A stretch of DNA of 64,000 bases from Bacillus australimaris (GTDB taxonomy: Bacteria; Bacillota; Bacilli; Bacillales; Bacillaceae): NCBI RefSeq assembly GCF_001307105.1, contig NZ_LGYN01000001.1, positions 682,001 to 746,000 on the forward strand, written 5' to 3'. A program made the translations under genes and the position numbers. Shown here in pieces: positions 57,755-64,000 of this stretch. The stretch's first letter is position 1. Every line of letters starts with the position of its first letter. The notes under the pieces were generated by a model. It had not been told where the DNA came from and did not search any database. It worked only from the letters and a program-made list of their open reading frames with translations.

Positions 57755-58369
57755 TTACACAATCAATTGGTACGCAATGTATAGCGCAACAAGCCAAATC
57801 ATAACCGCTGAAGCCTTATTAATACGGTTCATCCACTTGCCGTTTGTATCTAATTTACCTAGCATTTTCCCTAAAAGAGCAAGCCCAATAAACCATAACC
57901 AGGACACAATGATACAGGCGATTGTAAACGCCAGCTTTTCTGCCCCGCTATATTGAAGTGAATTCGTCCCAATGACACCAATGGTATCGAGAATCGCATG
58001 AGGATTTAATAATGAAACGGAACAGGCAAATACAATTTGTTTTCTCGCAGGCATTAATTCCAGCTTTTCTTGATCACCTGATGTTGAGCTTGTATTCCAT
58101 ACGGACCATCCCATATAAAGTAAAAAGAAAAATCCAATGATAAAAAGGCCGACTTGCAAGATAGGGATGGTGAGTACAACGACGGAAACCCCAATGACAG
58201 CTAGAGTAATTAAAAATGTGTCACATAGAGCAGCAGTGACGATGACAGGCAACACCCGATAGAATCGTGGCTGAAGCGCACCTTGTTGAAATACAAATAC
58301 ATTTTGCGCCCCCAAGGGTAAAATGAGACCAAAGGCAAGCACAATTCCATGAATGATCGCAATGAACAT
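57755..58369 (-). CDS. LysE/ArgO family amino acid exporter
   Basis: A 204-residue membrane protein with six segments. The N-terminal GIVLAFGLILPLGAQNVFVFQQGAL and the NPHAILDTIGVIG segment (near 121-133) are LysE/ArgO signatures. Family members export lysine, arginine or toxic analogues, so an export role is likely, but the substrate is inferred. It resembles B. subtilis YisU. It is placed between two near-identical terminators. Confidence 0.85.
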   Translation of the reverse strand: MFIAIIHGIVLAFGLILPLGAQNVFVFQQGALQPRFYRVLPVIVTAALCDTFLITLAVIGVSVVVLTIPILQVGLFIIGFFFLLYMGWSVWNTSSTSGDQEKLELMPARKQIVFACSVSLLNPHAILDTIGVIGTNSLQYSGAEKLAFTIACIIVSWLWFIGLALLGKMLGKLDTNGKWMNRINKASAVMIWLVALYIAYQLIV

Positions 58370-58452
58370 CTTCTAACATTCTCCTTTTTCAGCAATTCCT
58401 ACACATTTTAACATAAAACCTCGTATTCGCTTTCGATGATTTTGTACAAAAA

Positions 58453-58481
58453 AAGCGCTGGATGCTTCCATCCAAACGCTT
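58453..58481 (-). terminator. Terminator after ytcI
   Basis: Stem AAGCGCTGGAT / ATCCAAACGCTT followed by a T run on the minus strand; near-copy of the terminator at 57702-57730. Confidence 0.8.
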
Positions 58482-58492
58482 TTCTTTAATCA

Positions 58493-60073
58493 TTATTTAC
58501 CTTTTCGTGCAAGCTCTCTTTCTCTCAGCTCTACACGGCGAATTTTCGCAGACGGTGTTTTTGGCAGTTCGTCAATGAATTCGATTTCTCTTGGGTATTT
58601 GTAAGGTGCTGTTGTGTTTTTCACATGTGTTTGCAGCTCTTTGATCAGTTCATCACTTTGATCAGTTCCCTCACGAAGGACGACATATGCTTTGACGATG
58701 GATCCTCTGATTTCATCTGGGCTCGCCACAACCGCACATTCCTTCACTGCTGGATGCTTGATCAGCGCATCTTCTACTTCAAACGGTCCAATTGTATAGC
58801 CTGAGCTGACAATGATATCATCTCTGCGGCTTTCAAACCAGAAGTACCCATCTTCGTCTTTTTTCGCACGGTCACCCGTAATAAAGTAATTCCCGCGGCG
58901 CTGCGCCTTTGTACGCTCTTCATCTTTGTAATATTCCTTAAATAGAGCCGGTGTTTCGAGATGGACCGCAATGTCACCAATTTCTCCAGGAGCGCAGACG
59001 TTTCCGTCCTCATCAATGATGTCCACTTCATTGCCAGGGGTTGGTTTCCCCATACTTCCTGGTTTGATTTCCATTCCTTTTAGCACTCCTACAAGCAGTG
59101 TGCTTTCAGTTTGGCCATAACCATCTCGTACTTCTATATCGAAATGCTTTTTGAATGTATCAATGACTTCACGGTTCAGCGGCTCTCCTGCTGAAACAGC
59201 ACTATGCAGCTTCGGCAGCGCGTACTGGCTCAAATCATCTACTTTCGCCATAAAGCGATATTCTGTCGGTGTACAGCATAGGACATTGATTTCATTTTTT
59301 TGAAGCAGCTCTAAGTATGTATTTGGATTGAATTTGCCTCCGTATACAAAGCCTTCCGCTCCACTTCCTAACACAGATAAGAGAGGACTCCACACCCATT
59401 TTTGCCAGCCTGGTCCTGCTGTCGCCCACACTTTGTCTCCTTCATTAATGGAAAGCCATGCTTTGGCAGCTGTACGTAAATGTGCATACGCCCACCCATG
59501 TGTATGAACAACCCCTTTAGGGTTACCTGTTGTACCTGATGTATAGGATAAAAAAGCCATGTCTGTGCGCTTAGTATCTGCCAACTCAAGTTCGTTTGAT
59601 TGCTCTTCCTTTTGCGCTAGAATGTTTGTCCAGCCATGATCGTTTTCACCGATTGAGAATGTTTTAAAATCGTTTGGCTGTTTGGTTCCGTCGAACGATT
59701 GAACGAATGAAGAATAAACGATCGCTCCCTTTGCTTCAGCGTGTTCAATTCGGTAATCTAAATCTTTCGCACGCAGCATTTCCGAACAAGGAATGACAAC
59801 CATTCCTGTTTTCAAAATCGCTAAATAAATGCTGTATGCCTCTAGCATGCGCGGCACCATCACAATGATTTTATCGCCTTTTTTAAAGCCTGCATTTAAT
59901 AAAACATGTCCAATTTTATTTGCCTCTTCCACTAAGGCTGCATATGTCACATGCGCTTCGTGGCCATTTCCATCCTGCCAGTGCAGGGCCATTTTCTCCT
60001 TGTCATGACTGAACGCTTCAATCTCACTGACTAAGTTATATTGTTCTGGTGCAATTAAGTCTTCTCTTTTCAT
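58493..60073 (-). CDS. ytcI: Acyl-CoA synthetase (ANL superfamily), YtcI
   Basis: A 526-residue AMP-forming acyl-CoA ligase. Adenylation motif LSYTSGTTGNPKGVVHTHG (near residue 165), GYGQTESTLLVG (near 315), ITGDRAKKDEDGYFWFESR (near 400) and the C-terminal catalytic Lys in KTPSAKIRRVELRE. It resembles medium-chain or acetate-like acyl-CoA synthetases; the substrate is not known. ATG 60073 follows AAAGGAG. In B. subtilis ytcI follows ytdI (NAD kinase) directly; here about 16 kb separates them. Confidence 0.92.
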   Translation of the reverse strand: MKREDLIAPEQYNLVSEIEAFSHDKEKMALHWQDGNGHEAHVTYAALVEEANKIGHVLLNAGFKKGDKIIVMVPRMLEAYSIYLAILKTGMVVIPCSEMLRAKDLDYRIEHAEAKGAIVYSSFVQSFDGTKQPNDFKTFSIGENDHGWTNILAQKEEQSNELELADTKRTDMAFLSYTSGTTGNPKGVVHTHGWAYAHLRTAAKAWLSINEGDKVWATAGPGWQKWVWSPLLSVLGSGAEGFVYGGKFNPNTYLELLQKNEINVLCCTPTEYRFMAKVDDLSQYALPKLHSAVSAGEPLNREVIDTFKKHFDIEVRDGYGQTESTLLVGVLKGMEIKPGSMGKPTPGNEVDIIDEDGNVCAPGEIGDIAVHLETPALFKEYYKDEERTKAQRRGNYFITGDRAKKDEDGYFWFESRRDDIIVSSGYTIGPFEVEDALIKHPAVKECAVVASPDEIRGSIVKAYVVLREGTDQSDELIKELQTHVKNTTAPYKYPREIEFIDELPKTPSAKIRRVELRERELARKGK

Positions 60074-60250
60074 GGTACAGCTCCTTTTAGCCTCTTTCTT
60101 ATGAAACGAAACATGTTTCAATTTACCTATTCTAACACTCATAACTGAAAAATGCTTGAATTAGGACCTACTCCTAGTATTATGCCATAATTTTTTCAAT
60201 CCGTCTTCTTTTTTGAAAATATTCTAACTATTTATAAGTACAAAAAGAAA

Positions 60251-60271
60251 AGAGCGGGAATGATCCCGCTC
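60251..60271 (-). terminator. Terminator after sspA
   Basis: A perfect 8-bp GC-rich stem (GAGCGGGA / TCCCGCTC, loop of four) followed by T on the minus strand. Confidence 0.88.
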
Positions 60272-60299
60272 ATAAGCCATAGCTTTTTAATTGTGTGTC

Positions 60300-60512
60300 T
60301 TAGAAAGATCCGCCACCCATATGTTGTTGAGCGTAAGATACAAGACGCTTAGTGATTTCTCCACCAACTGATCCGTTAGCGCGAGATGTTGTTTCTGCAC
60401 CAAGGTTTACACCAAATTCAGAAGCGATTTCGTACTTCATTTGGTCGATTGCTTGTGCAGCGCCTGGTACTAGTAATTGGTTAGAACTGCTTTGTCTGTT
60501 TTGTTGAGCCAT
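60300..60512 (-). CDS. sspA: Small acid-soluble spore protein, alpha/beta type
   Basis: A 70-residue protein that coats spore DNA and protects it from UV and heat. The family motifs [25 protein letters not shown] (contains the GPR cleavage site after Glu) and [14 protein letters not shown] are complete. It has an AAGGAGGTGAG site and is preceded by a consensus sigma-G promoter. Monocistronic, as expected. Confidence 0.96.
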   Translation of the reverse strand: MAQQNRQSSSNQLLVPGAAQAIDQMKYEIASEFGVNLGAETTSRANGSVGGEITKRLVSYAQQHMGGGSF

Positions 60513-60535
60513 GTGTTCTCACCTCCTTGTGAATA

Positions 60536-60565
60536 TAGAATGTGTAGAAACACATGACTTCATGC
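60536..60565 (-). promoter_or_regulatory. sigma-G promoter for sspA
   Basis: On the minus strand -35 GCATG (60561-60565) and -10 CATTCTA (60536-60542) fit the sigma-G consensus (GHATR / CATHHTA) at all positions, with an 18-nt spacer. Confidence 0.75.
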
Positions 60566-60600
60566 GATTGATTTTATGGTAATTATTATGAAATTTTTAT

Positions 60601-61806
60601 TTAGAATAAATCAGCGAATTCGTCTGCCGCTTTCTGTTCATTTGTCACGATGATTGTTTCCATTTGCTCCACTGCCTCATCCAGCATCGGCTCGAAATCA
60701 GCAAAGCTTTCGTAGCGTTCCACTTTCTCAAGCTTTGGTTTTGTTTTAGGAGACGGTGGCGTAAAAATTGTACAGCAATCCTCAAAAGGCTGAATACTTG
60801 TATCGTATGTTCCAATTCGTCTCGCTTCATCAATAATGTCATTTTTATCAACAGCAATAAGCGGGCGGATAATTGGTGTATTGGTCACATGATTAATGGC
60901 ATACATGCTTTCAAGTGTCTGACTTGCGACTTGACCAAGGCTTTCACCGGTAACAATGGCAAGAGCATCACGCTTCTCTCTTATTTTGTCAGCTATTTTC
61001 AGCATCATTCTTCTTGTCGATGTCATTGTATAGTTTTCAGGTACTTGTTTGTGGATCAGTTCTTGAATTTTTGTAAAAGGTACGATGTGAAGCTTCACTT
61101 CGCCTCCATATGCTGCTAGGCATTCTGCAAGATCAATGACCTTCTGCTTGGCGCGTTCACTTGTATATGGCGGGCTAAAGAAATGCACAGCTTCAATTTG
61201 AATTCCGCGTTTCATTGCTTGATAGCCGGCAACTGGGCTGTCAAAGCCACCTGAAAGCATGAGCATCGCTCTTCCGCTTGAACCAACCGGCAGGCCGCCT
61301 GCACCTTTGACATCTTTAAAAGTAATGTACGTTGCTTGCTCTCTGATTTCAATGCGTAAATGTACATCCGGCTGTTTCACATTAACCGTTAAGTTTTCCG
61401 TATTCCTTAGAACATGTCCGCCAATTTCGCGGTTCATTTCATTTGAATCAAGTTCAAATTGTTTATAAGAGCGTTTCGTGGAGACTTTAAATGTATTTCC
61501 TTGTTCATACACTTCTTGAATCGCTGTTAGTGCCGCTTCTTTAATCGCATCTAGATTCGTCTCACATTTTACTGCCAGACTAAAGCTTTGAATGCCGAAT
61601 ACACTTTTGAGCTGTTCTGAAATCGGTTCAGGGTCTTCTCCGTTCAGCATAATCGTGATACGATCTCGATCAGAAGCGTACTTTAATGCTTCAAAATCCT
61701 TTAAAACGAACCGGATATGCTGTCTTAGTTTTTCAATGAATTTCTTTCTATTCTTCCCTTTTGTTGAGATCTCACCAAAACGGACTAAAATATGATCATA
61801 TTTCAT
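60601..61806 (-). CDS. thiI: tRNA 4-thiouridine synthase ThiI
   Basis: A 401-residue enzyme that thiolates U8 of tRNAs. Domains: ferredoxin-like and THUMP (residues 1-165), then a PP-loop ATPase with MLSGGFDSPVAGYQ (near 185). No C-terminal rhodanese domain, so it depends on a partner desulfurase; the next gene nifZ encodes it, 4 bp away. In B. subtilis this pair is dedicated to s4U. Confidence 0.95.
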   Translation of the reverse strand: MKYDHILVRFGEISTKGKNRKKFIEKLRQHIRFVLKDFEALKYASDRDRITIMLNGEDPEPISEQLKSVFGIQSFSLAVKCETNLDAIKEAALTAIQEVYEQGNTFKVSTKRSYKQFELDSNEMNREIGGHVLRNTENLTVNVKQPDVHLRIEIREQATYITFKDVKGAGGLPVGSSGRAMLMLSGGFDSPVAGYQAMKRGIQIEAVHFFSPPYTSERAKQKVIDLAECLAAYGGEVKLHIVPFTKIQELIHKQVPENYTMTSTRRMMLKIADKIREKRDALAIVTGESLGQVASQTLESMYAINHVTNTPIIRPLIAVDKNDIIDEARRIGTYDTSIQPFEDCCTIFTPPSPKTKPKLEKVERYESFADFEPMLDEAVEQMETIIVTNEQKAADEFADLF

Positions 61807-61810
61807 GCTG

Positions 61811-62953
61811 TTATCTCATTCCTTTTAATTTTTTCACACTTTGTGCGATCGATGTGATGATTTGCGGCGTTAGCTCTGGTCCTTGTCCATACGTCAAACT
61901 GATTCTCATACTGCTTTTCGCCACTTCTTCTGGTTTTCCCATGGCAAGCAGTACACGGCTCGGCTCTTTTTTCTTGGCTGAGCAGGCGGATGTTGTCGAG
62001 ACATACATCCCTTCTTTTTCAAGCATATGGAGGAGAACTTCAATTTGAATACCCGGTACTGAAAAATTTACAATATGCGGTGCACTTTGCGTCAGCGGTG
62101 TGTTCATGACAATGCCTTCTATTTCTCCAAGCTGTTTTTGCAGCTGCGTTTTTAAATCCAGCATCTCATCATGATGCTTTTCGAGCTGTTCAAATGAATG
62201 TTTCATGGCTTTCGCTAAGCTGACAGCTCCAGCAGGGTTTTCAGTTCCCGAACGCAGTCCCAATTCCTGCTCTCCTCCAGTAATGAAAGGAGCGAGAACG
62301 ACACCTTTCTTTAAAAAGAGCGCTCCTGTGCCTTTTAAACCGTGAATTTTGTGGCCTGACATCGTCAGAAGATCCACATCCAGCTGTTTACTGAGAGCTA
62401 CCTTGCCCATCCCCTGCACACCGTCGACATGAAATAGCGCGCTGCCAGTATGCTCACGAATGATGCCAGCTGCCTCTTCAATCGGCTGAATGGCACCTGT
62501 TTCGTTATTGACGTGCATCATGCTGACAAGCACTGTATCAGGGCGAAGCACCTCTTTTAAATGAGTTATATCTGCATGGCCATGCTCATTTACTTGAATA
62601 TAGGAGATATCAAAGCCAAATAAAGCCTTCAGCTGTTCAAATGATTCAATGACAGAGGGATGCTCTATTGCTGTGGTCACAATGTGTTTGCCCTGATTCA
62701 TTTTGGCAAGAGCTGCTCCTTTAATGGCGATGTTATTCGCTTCCGTTGCACCTGAAGTAAAAATAATCTCATATTGTTTCAAGCCTGTATAGTGAAGCAT
62801 TTGTTTTCTCGTTTCGTTTAACAGCCGGCTTGCATCTATTCCTAGCTGATGAAGCGAAGATGGATTTCCAAAATAACGCTCACTCACTTGCTGATATACT
62901 TGTAAAACCTCTGGGTACGGTTTTGTTGTTGCACTATTATCAAGATACATCAT
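61811..62953 (-). CDS. nifZ: Cysteine desulfurase NifZ
   Basis: A 380-residue PLP enzyme of the NifS/IscS class. PLP-binding Lys in MSGHKIHGLKGTGALF (near residue 200), and the sulfur-carrying Cys loop TTSACSAKKKEPSRVL (near 325). In B. subtilis it supplies persulfide sulfur to ThiI. Tandem ATG codons at 62953 and 62950; 62953 is 6 nt after AAGGAG and preferred. It is followed by thiI after 4 bp and is divergent from braB. Confidence 0.93.
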   Translation of the reverse strand: MMYLDNSATTKPYPEVLQVYQQVSERYFGNPSSLHQLGIDASRLLNETRKQMLHYTGLKQYEIIFTSGATEANNIAIKGAALAKMNQGKHIVTTAIEHPSVIESFEQLKALFGFDISYIQVNEHGHADITHLKEVLRPDTVLVSMMHVNNETGAIQPIEEAAGIIREHTGSALFHVDGVQGMGKVALSKQLDVDLLTMSGHKIHGLKGTGALFLKKGVVLAPFITGGEQELGLRSGTENPAGAVSLAKAMKHSFEQLEKHHDEMLDLKTQLQKQLGEIEGIVMNTPLTQSAPHIVNFSVPGIQIEVLLHMLEKEGMYVSTTSACSAKKKEPSRVLLAMGKPEEVAKSSMRISLTYGQGPELTPQIITSIAQSVKKLKGMR

Positions 62954-63025
62954 GACGAACTCCTTATCCTCTTGCATTTAACTGACATCATCAAAATCCC
63001 TTATTTTTGAAAACCAAGCGGTATA

Positions 63026-63054
63026 TTGACAACCTAATCAATTCACTATATCAT
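63026..63054 (+). promoter_or_regulatory. sigma-A promoter for braB
   Basis: -35 TTGACA (63026-63031) followed after 17 nt by -10 TATCAT (63049-63054), about 85 bp before the braB start. Confidence 0.6.
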
Positions 63055-63083
63055 GCATAGTGCCATTGTCATATTTCATCCAT

Positions 63084-63098
63084 AATTGACAGAATATT
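63084..63098 (+). promoter_or_regulatory. CodY-like box in the braB leader
   Basis: AATTGACAGAATATT matches the CodY consensus AATTTTCWGAAAATT at 12 of 15 positions. Branched-chain amino acid uptake genes including braB are CodY targets in B. subtilis. Its place downstream of the promoter suits repression by blocking elongation. Confidence 0.5.
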
Positions 63099-63138
63099 TA
63101 AATATGGTTGAAAAATAAAATAATAAGGGGGTAACCTT

Positions 63139-64000
63139 ATGAAAAATAAGTTAAGTCAAACAGACACATTAGCCATTGGCTTAATGTTGTTTGCACTCTT
63201 TTTCGGCGCAGGCAATATGATATTCCCGCCTGTACTTGGACAATACGCAGGTGAAAACGTGTGGCTTGCGATCGGTGGGTTTTTACTAACAGGGGTTGGA
63301 CTTCCGCTCTTAGGCGTCATCGCCGTTGCCCTGACAGGAACTGGAGCAAAAGGGCTTGTTGATAAAGCGCATCCTGCATTTGGTACCATTTTCACCGTCA
63401 TTTTATATTTATCCATTGGGCCGTTTTTTGCGATTCCTCGTACTGGAACAGTTTCATATGAAATTGGACTGGCACCGTTTCTTTCTGAAGCCCAGTCTGA
63501 ATCATGGATTCCATTATTGTTGTTCTCAATTGCCTTTTTCGGCATTACCTATGCCCTTGCTTTAAATCCATCGAAGCTTGTTGATCGAATCGGTAAAATT
63601 TTAACACCAATTTTACTCGCTGTCATTGCTTTAATTGTGATAAAAGCAATCGCGACACCAATGGGTGGAATTGGCAGTCCCCATCCATCCTATGAAGGAA
63701 GCCCGTTGTTTACCGGCTTTTTAGAAGGCTATAAAACGATGGATGCTCTTGCTTCAATCGTTTTCGGAATTGTCGTTGTTACAGCTGTGAAAGAGCGTGG
63801 TATTACAGAGCGTAAATCTCTTGCATCCGCTTGTATTAAAGCAGGACTTGTCGCAGCTGCTGGACTAGCCCTTGTGTACATATCACTTGCTTATGTCGGA
63901 GCATCCAGTCCTGAGGCAACAGGAATGGTCGGGGCAAATGATGGCGGTAAACTCCTTTCGCTTGCGGCGAACTTTTTATTTGGTTCTGCTGGAAATATGG
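63139..64000 (+). CDS. braB: Branched-chain amino acid transporter, 5' part
   Basis: 287 codons are in the window and the frame stays open at the right edge. The N-terminus LAIGLMLFALFFGAGNMIFPP is the first membrane segment of the BrnQ/LIVCS cation symporter family. Seven or more membrane segments are visible. ATG 63139 follows AAGGGGG. It takes up isoleucine, leucine and valine with sodium or protons. Position after nifZ (divergent) agrees with B. subtilis braB. Confidence 0.92.
   Translation, partial: MKNKLSQTDTLAIGLMLFALFFGAGNMIFPPVLGQYAGENVWLAIGGFLLTGVGLPLLGVIAVALTGTGAKGLVDKAHPAFGTIFTVILYLSIGPFFAIPRTGTVSYEIGLAPFLSEAQSESWIPLLLFSIAFFGITYALALNPSKLVDRIGKILTPILLAVIALIVIKAIATPMGGIGSPHPSYEGSPLFTGFLEGYKTMDALASIVFGIVVVTAVKERGITERKSLASACIKAGLVAAAGLALVYISLAYVGASSPEATGMVGANDGGKLLSLAANFLFGSAGNM

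Noticed and set aside
42800-58490. Prophage or integrative element
   Set aside because: No integrase, transposase, phage structural gene, tRNA border or attachment repeats are seen; the block looks like ordinary chromosomal genes.
57755-58492. Lysine riboswitch in front of lysE
   Set aside because: Only 123 bp separate lysE from ytcI, and most of that is the ytcI terminator; there is no room for the usual lysine riboswitch.

Overview
The window is Firmicute chromosomal DNA of low-to-moderate GC. Gene content and order match a Bacillus chromosome: polA-mutM-ytaF-coaE, phoPR, citZ-icd-mdh, pfkA-pyk, accDA, dnaE with divergent ytrHI, argGH, ackA-ytxK-tpx, ytfJI-yteJ-sppA, sspA-thiI-nifZ-braB. 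Several sporulation genes are present (ytaF, ytrH, ytrI, gerW/ytfJ, sspA). Protein similarity, recalled from memory and not searched, suggests the Bacillus pumilus group. Species assignment is an inference.

Positions 1-42,780 are conserved backbone, mostly on the minus strand. From low to high coordinates: the cut speD gene and gapB (polyamines and gluconeogenesis); coaE, ytaF, mutM and polA; the phosphate two-component pair phoR/phoP; the TCA genes mdh, icd and citZ; two membrane proteins and fxsA; pyk and pfkA; accA and accD; malic enzyme ytsJ; dnaE with divergent ytrH-ytrI; ytzJ, nrnA, ytpI, ytoI, ytkL and ytkK; an unusual phosphotransferase-fold protein; argH/argG; moaB; ackA; ytxK; tpx; gerW/ytfI; yteJ/sppA; and NAD kinase nadK2 (ppnKB). 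Many regulatory sites are readable here: two facing CcpN boxes before gapB, a PhoP-box pair before phoP, cre sites before citZ and ackA, a sigma-E-like promoter before ytrH and a sigma-W promoter before sppA.

Positions 42,800-58,490 form a different kind of block, lying between two genes (nadK2 and ytcI) that I recall as adjacent in B. subtilis. It holds a DbpA-type RNA helicase; the membrane-fluidity system des-desK-desR with a DesR-type palindrome; a Fur-controlled siderophore-binding lipoprotein with no transporter partner; a BceRSAB-type peptide-antibiotic sensing and resistance module; an amidohydrolase; a quinone reductase with a divergent MarR regulator; and a LysE-type exporter flanked by near-identical terminators. 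The Bce module is split: a PadR repressor and a SEDS (FtsW/RodA) membrane protein with an N-terminal HAAS-like domain sit, in the opposite orientation, between bceRS and bceAB. The BceR operator palindrome is intact in front of bceA. This split module is the most interesting item in the window.

Positions 58,490-64,000 return to backbone: ytcI, the spore-DNA protein gene sspA with a consensus sigma-G promoter, thiI with its partner cysteine desulfurase nifZ, and the 5' part of the branched-chain amino acid transporter braB, cut by the window end. I saw no rRNA, tRNA, CRISPR array, prophage, insertion sequence or known riboswitch.
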